Assembly: GCA_002946415.1 (NCBI GenBank)
Contig: NJPS01000056.1
Location: forward strand, 1-64,000
Reading direction: 5' to 3'
Length of the DNA stretch: 64,000 nucleotides
Source: Rutstroemia sp. NJR-2017a BVV2
Taxonomy: Eukaryota > Ascomycota > Leotiomycetes > Helotiales > Rutstroemiaceae
Below, piece by piece: positions 49,583 through 61,539 of the stretch. Made by a program: the position numbers and the translations under genes. Numbering within the stretch: the stretch's first letter is position 1; every line of letters starts with the position of its first letter. A model generated the notes under the pieces. The model was given only the letters and a program-made list of their open reading frames with translations. It was not told where the DNA came from and made no database searches.

Positions 49583-52500
49583 CTAATCCTCAACTAGCTC
49601 TCGAACTAGATGATATTTTCGAGTACAAATTTTTGTCTTATTTAAATAAGCGATACTAACTTCGATTCCGGGAATAGTATTAAGAAGAAGTAGAAGTAAT
49701 AAATAATTTATAGTTAATTTGTCTTTTAGCTTGCTCCGAGCTAGACTAAACTGGGAACAACTTAAAAGTAAATATTCAGAAGTTTCTTTTGCTCCACAAA
49801 TATATTTATTAGTATTAATATATTTTAATAAATATAAATATAATTTTAAATAACTATATCTGATTTTCAATTAGAAGAAGATATTAATAATAACTCTTTT
49901 AGTTGAATTTGGGATTTGGATACGATTTCGAGAAATAGATTTAAAATTTTTTAAATAACTAGTTAAGCTAAGCAAGCTAGCTTCCGATATAGTTTCCAAA
50001 GTTTTTAAAAGAGATTCTAACTATTCCTGATTTTTAATTTGTTTAATTTGAGCTCCCAAATAGTTGAGACTAGTTATTTGAATTACTAGGTCCATTTTAG
50101 TCCCCGATTTGGCTAATAGATCTGCTTTTTCGTTACTTAGTACCTCGAAGTAATCTAGAACCTAAGCTAATTTGATTTTAATTCCTTTTCTAACTATTTC
50201 TCGACTAGCTTTGTATACTAGTACTACTTGATTTTGCTTTAGTTTATTATTAAATGATTTTAACCTTTGTAAAGTAGTTTGATTATCTGAGAAAATAATG
50301 AATTCTTGATCTTTTTAAGCTATTTCGTTTACTAGCTTAATTCCTTCAGCTATTCTGGCTAGTTCGTTGTTATAAACTAGCTAACTAGTCCCAATATTCT
50401 AACTAAATTTTTAGATTAGTTCCTAGTTGGAGTTAAAAAGAGCTAGATTGATTCCGATTTTTTTTTGATCTATTAGTTCTGATCTATCTATATAGATTAA
50501 GTACTAATTCGGGGCTAACAAAATAGCCGAGTTTTTATGATTTTCAGCTTCTAATTCTTTAGATAACTTACTAATTTCAACCGAATAAGGAATAGTTGTT
50601 CAAGATAGAAATTTAAAAGAACTAATTAATTCCAAATACTGAAAGTGAACTAGCAGATGTATTGAGTATCTAATTCGCTTTATTTAGATTATTTTAACTA
50701 GTTCTTTTTAGGTTAATACTGAATAGTCCTGGAACTGATTATTAGCTTTCGATTTAACCCAAATTTCTTTGAAAATTAGATAATTTTCAGTTATTTTGAG
50801 AGTTCTGAATATATATTAATAGCTAGCGATATTTAAGTAAATCTAAGGAAATGCTAATATAGTTTCTATTTCTATAGAAACTATTAAACTAGTTCTAAAT
50901 ACCTCAAGGATTTTCCGAAGAGCTAAATTTTGTAAATATTGGAATTAAGTTTTAAATTTAGTTTATTCTTTCCATTATATAGAGAACTTATAGTCTGAGA
51001 TACTAGTAATATAAACGATATATAGCTAATATATTACAAAAGGTAAAAATCCATTTTCAATATTAGTTAGTCGATTAGCTTTCAAAAAAGTTGATTTAGC
51101 TTAACTAATTCTAGTTAAGATATATTAGTTGAAGCTTAAAGTATTATCAAATTAGATATCTAGTTATTTTACTATTTTCGAAGATTATATTAATTAATTA
51201 TTCGATAAATTAACCGAATTAGTCTTAATAGTTCCTTATTTACTTTCGAAAAAATAAATTAGTTTTGTTTTTACTAAATCGAATTCGATATTACTAGTTT
51301 CTTCCAAGATATATAACTTACTAGTTTCTTTTTCTAAGATCTTGCAATTCTTTTTGAAACTAGTTAAGCTAATAGCTAGCGCGATATTATCTATATATAA
51401 CTAGATTGAAGTAGAAATCGATAGAAAAAGCTCTTTAATATAAATTAAAAAAAGAATTGATAAAATTGAACTATTCTAGAAGATACTAGTTGAAATAGAT
51501 TGAAATTGCTTGATTTAACTATCAAAACTTAAACAAAATAATCGATATTCCAAGAAGTAACTAACCTAAGTAATTAAGTTAATTAGTAGTTTTAATCTTT
51601 TTAGAATAGCTAATAACTGGTTTTTTGAGATATAATCAAAAGCTCCTTTAATATCTAAAAATAAAACCGATATTTTATATTCTTTTAAATAATTTTCTTG
51701 AACTTTATTTACTAGTAGTAATCCGATATTGATAACTAATTTTTTAAATCTTCTACCAATTTGGGAGTTATATAATAAACTAGTTGTTTTGACTAAATAA
51801 TCTAGTTTTTTTACTAATATTCTCTTATTTATTTTATCTAAATAGTTGAGAAGTAAGATCACTCTATAAGTTTTTAAAACTAAATAGTTAGATTTAACTA
51901 GTTTTTTGAGAATAGCTCTAGTTGTTTATCTCTAATATCGAGGATAATATCCAAGATCGATTAAATAAACAAAAACTTTATAAAATATCTCAGAAATAGC
52001 TAAATAAGTTTTATTGATAATTTCTTGAATAATTCTATTAGATTTTAGTATTTTCTCCTTGGTTTTAGTTAAGTAAGCTAATACTAATTCGGTGCTAGTT
52101 AGCTTAGACCAACTTCAATTTATTATTTTATACTTTTCCTAATTAGAACTAGTCGAACTAGGAGGTTGGGGAAAGAGAGTAATTTTCAAAATAGCTTCTT
52201 TCTTTTTAAAACTAGTTTTATTTAAAATTACTAAAAGAGATTGGTTCGAATAGGATTTAGTATAATTAAAAGTTTTAAATATTAATTTAGAATTATTATT
52301 TTCAAGAAAAGTATTCCAATAATCCTTTTTAGCTAGTTTTATCTTCAAAAAATACTGATTCCGAACTAATCGGTATTATTCTTGATAAAAACCTTAATTA
52401 ACTTAGCTATTTTGGATTTTTAATTTTCTCTAAGTTAATAATATCGATTTTCTTAATTCTTTTAGTTCTAGAGTTTATCAAGATTTTGCTTTTAGATTAA

Positions 52501-53450
52501 ATTTAGTTTTGGAAATAGCTTTGCTAATTGTTAGCTAAACTAATAAGGATAATTCCGAACTAATTGATTTCAGATAATTTTATACAACCTCATCTAATTT
52601 CAGGTCCAGCCAAGTGAAATTAGGAGAAGAACTAACTAGAATAATAGATTTTTTTACAATTTTAACTAAATAATCTGAAAATAGTTCTTAGTTTGCTAAT
52701 TTGGTATTAAAATAAGTATTAACTACTTTTAGTTTGTTTGGAGGTATTAGCTTTCTTTTTTCTTTTAAAGTAAATAAAATTAGCAAATAATTAGATCCTA
52801 AGTTAACTAGTATTTACCAATTATCAATATATCTAGCTAATATTTGTATAACTAGTATAAAATCCAAAACTAACTTACTAGTATTCTTGAAAAATATAAT
52901 AATTCCAGGTTAATTAATTAGTTCCAAGTTTTATTCTTCTATCTAACTAACTAGCTTAGTATTAGCTTGATTATTTTAGCTATTTAGATTCTACTAAAGA
53001 TAATAAAGGTTAAAATCATCTAAAATCATTGAATTAGCCGAAATAATCTTAGATAGTAAACTTCTTTTTACTGTTTTAATCAAAATTTTCTCGATTTGGC
53101 TATTTTCGTTATAAAGATTAACTAGCTCGAAAGTATTGCTTTCTTCGGTTACTAATAAAACTAATAGATCAGAATTTAGATTTGAAGAAGTTAGTATAAT
53201 ACTAAGTATATAGATCTTCGAGATATAAATAAATATTCGAGATTTAAATCCTAAAATAATTAGAAAGATTTAACTAAAGCTATTATAAGAAATCGATCAA
53301 TTATTTGAATAATCTGGATTTTCAGTTATAATCCAAAGTTCTTGAACTAATATTAAATCGATTTTTAGCTTAATAGCTAGTTATAATATTGATTTAGTTA
53401 TAATTAAGCTTTGGTTGAGATTTACTTAGATAATCTAGATATTAGTACTA
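49583..53450 (-). pseudogene. ORF2 remnant of LINE J
   Basis: A 98-codon open piece (51862-51566) covers the RT core: LLYNSQIGRRFKK, then ISVLFLDIKGAFDYISKN and QLLAILKRLK. The active site near 51390 is YIDN. The terminal 95 codons (49870-49583) keep CGAKETSEYLLLSC, an almost intact C-terminal zinc motif (last His replaced by Tyr). Stops elsewhere prevent translation as one protein. Confidence 0.82.
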
Positions 53451-53459
53451 ATTATAGAT

Positions 53460-55060
53460 TAGTTCTTTTAATAGCTTTATAAATTTCACATTCTTTTGAA
53501 GTGGAAATATAATTATTTTTGTAATTAGTATATTTTAGAGCTAAATAGAGATATTTCTGATTATTTTATTTATAAATTAAATAATAGTACTATTATATAA
53601 TATAGAGTTCGCTATAGAGACTATATTTAGCCTTTTTTCGATAAAATTTTATCAAATATCTAAATCCTTGATATTTAGTATATTAGGTAAATCTAGAAAT
53701 AATTAAGAGTTTTTTAGCTTTAATACTAATTCTAATTATCCAAATCCGGTTTCTAATATATCTTTCTGTTTCTGCTTTAGTAGTAAAAGAAATTATTACT
53801 GATCTAGCTTATTTAACAACTCGATTTTCTACTGAAGATAGCTAATAAGAGATACTAATAGGTTTTAAATTTAGATTAGAATTAAAAGTTTTTAGTTTAT
53901 CCAAAACTAGTTCTATTCTATAAGATATATTGAAGTCCAAAGTGGGAATTCTATAAAGAACTATTTTATACTAAGGTTCATCTTTAATTATTGATTTAAA
54001 AGTAATTAAATATTCCCAAATAGCTCTTTTTTCAATTAGAAAATCGGAAGTAAAAAGACTAGTACTAGTAATTACTAGATTCTTCTTATTACTAGTATTA
54101 ATAATAGAAGAAACTACTAATCCTTTAATACTTTTATCTAAAAAGGCTTTATTAATAGTATTTCAAAATACTAATATCGAAAAGAGAATTTCAAACTCTC
54201 GAATTAGAATTAATTGATTTTGAACTTTTGTATTTTTCGAGGTTTTTTTGATTATAGTTCAATTTCCAAAGGTATTATTAGTATCTACTAGTACTACTAA
54301 AGCAAAAGTAGATCCAGAAGGTAAATTAACTACCGAAGTAGCTAGGGTAGTACTAGAAATAGTTGAGTTAGTCGAATTAGTCTAAATAAAAGGGTTTTTG
54401 AAAATCGAGATATTAGTATTATTAACAGTACTAGCTACTTTGATCTTGGCTTCGATTTTTTAGATAGTATATTCCAGGTTATTGATTTGAGAGATTAGCT
54501 AATTTGTAACTTTTTGTAGCTTTCCTAATTCGGTATATTCTCTAAATATCTCGATTAAATCGAGGATTTAAGTTTGCTTATTATATAATTTAGTAACCGA
54601 ATATACTTCTATTAGTAAATTATATATCTGGAGAATCTTAGCGCTAGCCGGATCTGGAGTAGTAGGTTCAATAGTAGAGAAACAAATAGTTTTGCTTAGT
54701 TTAGAAAAAGTAAAGGGATTAGTCTATTTAGGAAGATAATAAGTATTTCTATTAGATCCAGTAGTAGTATTCATAATAGTATTAAATAGATCCGAACTGA
54801 AAATCTCATTTAGACTAGATATATCCAAATTTGAGTTGAAAATCGAAGTAGTTTGTAATCCCGAACTATTATCCATCTTAGTATCGATATTAATAAAAGA
54901 AGAGAATTAAATAGTAAAGCTACTAATAGGTCCAGAGATATATTGATAAATTGGGGTTGAAGGAGGTTCGATTTAGATAGGATTTTGAGAGATTTCAACT
55001 CCCAAATCCGCTATTTTAACTACAATGATAATATCTCGACAAATAGTAAATATATTACTA
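53460..55060 (-). pseudogene. ORF1 remnant of LINE J
   Basis: This is homologous to ORF1 of copies A and E, with the zinc-knuckle region near 53480-53680 eroded and an N-terminal open piece at 54998-54810. No intact product. Confidence 0.7.
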
Positions 55061-55182
55061 AGCAAGCTAGTAGGTTCGATCTACAGAAACATATATAGTT
55101 GGATTTAATATCAGTATTAATGTTTTTGGATTCGATATTGTTTTTTCAAATATTTTTTCTTCTATTACCAAAGATTAATTGT

Positions 55183-56907
55183 TTTATTTGAAGAATTTGA
55201 ATATTTATATTAATTATAAATTAGTTCTTTTGATAGCTTTATATATTTTATATTCTTTAGAAATGGAAATATAATTATTTTTATAATTAATATATTTTGA
55301 TACTAAATAGAGATATTTTTGACTATTTTAATTATAAATCAAGTAATAATACTAATTAGTAATATAAAGTTTATTATAAAGATTATATTTAATTCTTTTT
55401 CGATAAAATTTGATTAAATATCTAAATCTTTGATATTTAGTATATTAAATAGATCTAGAAGTAATAAAAAGCTTTTCAGTTTTAATATTAATTCTAGTTA
55501 TCCAAATCTGGTTTTTTATATATCTTTCGATTTCTATTTTAATAACAAAAGATATTATTATTAATTTTCCTTATTTAATATCTCGATTTTTTATTGAAAA
55601 TAACTAATATAATATATTAATTAGTTTTAAATTTAGATTAGAATTAAAAATCTTTAGTTTATCTAATATTAGCTTTATTCTATAAAATATATTGAAATTC
55701 TAAATTAGGATATTATAGAATACTATTTTATATCAAGATTTATCTTTTAAATATAATTTAAAAATAATTAAATACTTTTAAATAACTTTTTTCTTAAATA
55801 GAAAATTAGAAATAAAAGGAATAATTATAGTAATTACTAAATTCTTTTTATTACTAATAATAATAATTAAGGAGATTATTAGTCTTTTAATATTTTTATC
55901 TAAGAAAGCTTTATTAATAGTATTTTGTAGAATTAATATCAAGAAAGAAATATCGAGATCTCGAATTAAAATTAATTGATTTTGGATTTTAGTTTTTTTG
56001 ATAATTTTATTGATACTAATCTAGTTTCTAGGATTATTATTATTACCTATTAGTATTATTAAGATAAAAAAGAGTTCGAAAAATAATTTAGCCGAAAAAA
56101 TAATCAAAGTAGAAATAGTAATAGTTAAATTAGATTGGATTTAAAAAAGGGTTTTAAGAATTATAATATTAGCTTTATTAATAGTATTAGCTATTTTTGT
56201 TTTAGTTTCGATTTTTTATATAGTATATTTCAAATTATTAATCTAAGAAACTAGTTAATTAATAACCTTTTATAGTTTTCCTAATTTAGTATATTCTCTA
56301 AATATCTTAATTAAATCGAGAATTTGAGTTTATTTATTATATAATTTAATAGCTAAATGAACTTCGATTAATAAATTATATATCTAGAGAATTTTAGTAC
56401 TAGCTAGATCTAAAGTAATTAATTCAATAATAAAGAAATAGATAGTTTTACTTAATTTAAAAGAAATAAAGAAATTAATTTATTTCGAAAAATAATAAGT
56501 ATTTCTACTAGATCTAATAATAATATTTATAATAATATTAAATAGATCTAAGTTGAAAATATTATTTAGATTAGATATATCCAAGTTTAGATTGAAAATC
56601 GAAGTAATTAATAATATAGAATTATTATTTATCTCTATATTAATATTAATAGAAAGAAAGAATTAAATAATAATATTACTAATAGATCTAGAAATATATT
56701 AATAAGTTAGAATTAAAGAAGATTCAATTTGAATAAGATTTTGAAAGATTGAAATTTCTAAATCTATTATTTTAACTATAATAACAATATCTTGATAACT
56801 AATAGATATATTACTAAATAGATTAGTAAGTTCGATTTACAGAAATATATATAGTTGGATTTTATATTAGATTTAATAATTTTGGATTCGGAATTGTTTT
56901 TTCAAAT
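55183..56907 (-). mobile_element. LINE copy G, 5' part (ORF1)
   Basis: After LINE J the sequence resumes exactly where copy G stopped (from the second TSD copy at 55183). It runs through ORF1 to the family 5' end near 56907 (GGATTCGGAATTGTTTTTTC). With the pieces at 39112-41914 and 48078-49348 it makes one full-length old element. Confidence 0.87.
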
Positions 56908-57990
56908 ACTAATTATAATACTATTAAAATCTATATAATATTTATTAGATTAACTATTAGATATAATAAAGATTTGAAAATAAATAAGTTAAATTATAGA
57001 AAATAATAGATTTCAAATAAAATAAGTAAAAAAAAAAAAGAATATATTAATTATATTATAGTTATAAAGATTACTTTATATTTATTATTATAAAAACAAA
57101 TTATTATATATTAATATATATTCAAGTAATAATAAGATATCGGTATTATAATTTACAATTTTAATTTTTATCGATTTATATTTATTAGATTGATTATATA
57201 TTTCTAGTCAAAATTATAAAGTTTTTAATATTTTTTCTTAATATCTTCTTTATAAAAATCAGATATTATCTATTGATATATAAGAATATATTATTATTAT
57301 TACTTGATATTAAATAGATACTATACTGAAAAATATATTACTAAATAACTTTATTAATAGAAGTTAAGAAAATTTTATAAGAAAAACAAATTCTATCTAA
57401 TTATAAAATAATAGTAAAAAAGAATACTAATTTTATAGATAAATATTTATAAAGTAGATATTAATAATATAAATATTATAATATATATTCTTGTTAAACT
57501 AATATACTTTATATAGAAATAATATTCTAATTTATTTCTCTATATTTAATCTGAAATAATTAGATAAATTTAATCTTTATTTTATTTGTTATATATATAT
57601 TAAGATATTTCTAATATAGTTTTACAAATATTTCCTTTATTTTATAATTTAATATTTGAACTAGAGAATATATTATAAAAACTGATTAACTAATATAAAT
57701 TATAAAAATTACTAATCTAAATTAGAGTTTCTTTATAGTTATAGATTTATTTAGTAAATAATCTATAGATTTGGATTTTAAAAATCAATAATCTCTTTAT
57801 ATAAATCTTTGATATTAATAACTTTAGAATTTTATTATTTAGATATTACTTTATATTTTAGATCTTTTTTGTAAAGATTATCAATTTATAAAAAAGTTTG
57901 AAAAAATTAGTTTGAGAAAATTAGATAATTATTACTTTATTATATAATTATTTAATATTATTCTTATCTAATTCTTTTTTATCTAACTAT
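56908..57990. other. AT-rich RIP-mutated DNA, element not identified
   Basis: About 1.1 kb with more than 80% A+T and many stops in all frames. I could not match it to the LINEs, Gypsy or Copia of this window. It includes an A12 run near 57035. Confidence 0.5.
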
Positions 57991-59640
57991 TATAATATAT
58001 AATATAGTTATATATTATTTATATTATTAGTATCTCAAATTATAAATTCTCTATATAATAGAAAGAATAAACTAAATTCAAAATTTAATTTCAATATTTA
58101 CAAAATTTAGTTTTTCGGAAAATCTTTAGAATATCTAAAATTAGTTTAATAATTTCTATAAAAATAGAAACTATATTAATACTTTCTCAAATTTATTTAA
58201 ATATTACTAGTTATTAATATATATTTAGAATTCTTAAAATAACCGAAAATTATTTAATATTCAAAGAAATTTAAACTAAATCGAAAACTAATAATTAATT
58301 TCAAAACTATTTAATATCAATCTAAAAAGAGTTAGTCAAAATAATCTAAATAAAGCAAATTAGATATTTAATATATTTACTAATTTACTTTCAGTATTTA
58401 GAATTAATTAATTCTTTTAAATTTTCACTTTAAATTACTATTTTTTATTCGGTTGAAATTAGTAAGTTATCTAAAAAATTAGAAGTTGAAAATTATAAAA
58501 ACTCGATTATTTTATTAGTTTCAAATCAATATTTAATTTATATAGATAAATCAGAATTAATAAATCAAAAAAGAATTAAAATCAATTTAATCTTTTTTAA
58601 TTCTAACTAGAAACTGATCTAGAAATCTAACTAAAATATTAGAATTAATTCGTTAGTTTATAATAATGAATTAGTTGGAATAGCTAAAGGAATTAAATTA
58701 ATAAAAAAAATAATTTAAAAAAATCAAGAATTTATTATTTTCTCAAATAATTAAGTTATTTTATAAAGATTAAAATTATTTAGTAATAAATCTAAACAAA
58801 ACCAAATAATACTAGTTTATAAAACTAATTGAAAAATAATTGAAAAAAGAACTAAAATCAAATTAACTTAAATTTCTAGTTATTTTGAGATATTAAATAA
58901 TGCAAAAATAGATTTATTAGTTAAATTAGAAATGAAAATAGATTCTAAGATTAATATAACTAATTTTAACTATCTAGAAATTTAAATTAAATAAATTAAA
59001 AATCAAAAGTAATTTGAATCTTTTTTAAATATTCTAGAAGCTAATTTATTTAACTTAATTAACTATTTAAGAAATTTTAAATTCTTTTTTCGAAATCAAA
59101 TCTAGATCTTAATTTCGATTAAAAAAGTTATTATTAGTATTTTCTATTAGTTGAAAATTAGATATAGTTATTTAAAATCTTATTTATATTTATTAGAATA
59201 TATTAGTAATAATAAATATATTTATAGAGCTAAAGAAATTTCTAAATATTTATTTTTAAGTTATTCTTTTTTTAGTTTAATTTGGACTACATTAAAAAAT
59301 AAATTATTTATAAATTATTTATTATTTCTACTTTTTTTTAATATTAGTTTCGGAATAGAAGTTAATATAAATTATTTAAATAAAATAAATATCTATACTC
59401 GAAAATATTATTTAGTTTATAAGTTAGAAGATAATTAAATTGGAATTTTCTTAATTTTATCAAATTTTCATTTTTCTTTTATTTTATTTTTATTATCTAA
59501 AATTAATTTCTTATTATTTTTTAATGTTATTTAGTTTAAAAATATATTTAAAATACTATTACTATTTAGCTATTAATAGTTAGCTATTAATCGATCTATT
59601 ATAATCTTAAATTCAAAAAAGCTATTAAAATAATAAATTA
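57991..59640 (+). mobile_element. LINE copy K, 5'-truncated
   Basis: The homology starts abruptly near 57991, in the part between RT and RNase H (compare 46385 onward), and runs to a tail of AATTAATTAATTA near 59640. The last 95-codon open piece (59151-59438) is the C-terminal region, with Cys changed to Tyr (YIYRAKEISKYLFLSY). Very strongly mutated. Confidence 0.87.
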
Positions 59641-60483
59641 ATTAATTATTAAATTATATAATAATAATTAAAATAATTTTATACTATATTAATAAATCAA
59701 ATATATTATTATCAAATTATATTATATTAGAAAATAAATAATATAAAAATTAATTGATTTATAATATTTATTTTTAAACAAAATAATAATAAATAGATTT
59801 ATTAAATTATTAAATAAAGAAAAATATAACTATTTTATAAAATAATTATATATAAAATTAATAATTACCAAATAAAGAAATAAAAATAAAATCAAAATTA
59901 ATATAATATTTCTTAAAAGATATATTGAAAATAAAGAATATTAAATTGAGAAAGTTATATTTATTAGAAGTTAATATAAATTAATATAAATAATATATTA
60001 ATTATTTAATTAAATAGTTAATTAATATATCTATAGTTAATAATAATCAAAATATTATATTAATATTCTTAATTCGAATTATAAGTTTTTAATAGAAATT
60101 ATAATAAAGATTATATAAAAAACGATAAATTAATAAATTATAAAAAAGATTATAAATATTTAAAAAAAAGTTTCTAAAACTAAGAAAACATTAATTAAAT
60201 TAATTTAAAAAATTATTATAGAAACTAGAAAATCTATTATATAATTTAAAATAATCTCTAAGATTTCTATAAATTTAAAGAAGATTATAATCGAAAAGAA
60301 AAGAGAAAATAATATAATATAATTAACTCGAGATTATAAGATTACTCTTCTATCTCGCTTTAAGTAATAGGAGTTCTGGGTATATAAATCTTTTACCTTA
60401 TTCTATCTCTATATAAATCTTCAATTTTTATCATGATATCTTATAAGTTCGATTTTTAATTAATATTGAAGCAAAAGTAAGAA
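59641..60483. other. AT-rich DNA passing into the second gene island
   Basis: 59641-60335 is RIP-like DNA without recognisable motif. From about 60340 the composition turns normal. No gene seen. Confidence 0.5.
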
Positions 60484-60722
60484 ATGTCTGATGGGGGTGT
60501 GCTTTGAGGTGGGCCGTGCTTTGAGCCGGGATATAGTTTACCTATGGGTTCATGGTGATGGAAGTGTTGACGTCTGGCTCAATCTCGTTGGCTCTGACAA
60601 TGGCCCAAATACCGGAAAGGTTTCATGGCTACCGCAAGGCAAAGTTTGCTCTAGATTGGCGAGATGGAGCTGGGTACGATTTGCCGATCTCAATGGTGAC
60701 GGCCGAGCAGAATACATCGACG
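60484..60722 (+). pseudogene. FG-GAP/VCBS-repeat protein fragment
   Basis: The frame reads IVYLWVHGDGSVDVWLN, then NGPNTGKVSWLPQGK and VRFADLNGDGRAEYID. This is the pattern of FG-GAP/VCBS beta-propeller repeats with a D-x-N-x-D-G calcium-binding loop. Fungal secreted proteins with these repeats, often lectin- or esterase-like, carry several copies; here about one and a half remain. After ATCGACG a GTATGG could be a donor site, but I see no following exon. Upstream is AT-rich repeat, so both ends are lost. Probably a stranded gene fragment. Confidence 0.65.
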
Positions 60723-61539
60723 GTATGGGACTCCCTTCCTACTACGTCAAAACTTGTTCACCGTATTCTTTCTTCTTTTTGGGAATTTGGTGGTAACTTC
60801 AATTTCCGAATAATATCTGGATATTGTGGAACCTCTACCTAACTCTGTGCATTCAATGAATGAGAGATCCGAGCGCTGCTGTCCTTGATACGTGCTTCGG
60901 AACTTCGCTGACCTGGAGTTTCCCAATCGCATATGACACCTCTGCTGTCCTGCTTGGCTGAATGGTTGTTGGCAAGAATCTGTCAGGCTGTGAGGTTGGA
61001 GAGACATGACGTGTGAGGGGCGAGGAGTCTAAAGTCTAGATTGGCTTTCTGGTATTCCGAAGTAGGTATGGGATGCATTTAAAGTCGTTGTCAATGTGAC
61101 CGTAACGACAGAGAATTCGGAGCAAATATTGGTTGGAGGAGGGACTGAAAAGGCCAGAGTCTGTGATAGTGACCTGGTGATTTGATGAAGTAAGAAAGTG
61201 GGCTGGGCCATGCTATGAAGTCTAGGGTTTCTCACTTCGCCCAAACCATCAGGATAGTCTAGGCTAGAGCTCATGTGGTAAGGAAGAGCATCCATTGATG
61301 TTGAGAACTCGGAACCTCTCCACGTTCGACAAACGGATGGTCAGATACAACTTCTCATAGAGAAGAATATCCATTAACAGTCACTAATGGATACACGGCT
61401 GACTACGTAGTACGACTCTTGCACGCACTACCGAGGCGACCTTATTCAAAGCCTCTGAGTTCAGTGCCCATTAATCCACCGTGTAATTCTGAATAGGATG
61501 TTCTTCATCAATCTGTGCCCTTCCCAGGAAATAATGTCC
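60723..61539. other. Normal-GC DNA without a convincing gene
   Basis: Short frames exist on both strands (up to 88 codons), but none shows a recognisable domain or intron structure. It includes the region downstream of the Hsp70-like gene. Confidence 0.5.

Larger units (their letters stand above)
49349..55182 (-). mobile_element. LINE copy J, full length (5.83 kb), with perfect 12 bp TSD
   Basis: TTTATTTGAAGA flanks it at 49337-49348 and 55183-55194, so both termini are defined. The 5' end reads (minus strand) CAATTAATCTTTGGTAATAG; the 3' end is the (AATC)n-type tail. Domains right to left: ORF1 about 55060-53460, endonuclease 53440-52480, RT 52400-50950, RNase H about 50520-50090, Cys-His tail 49870-49583. 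This is the best reference for the length of the family. Frames contain many stops. Confidence 0.94.
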
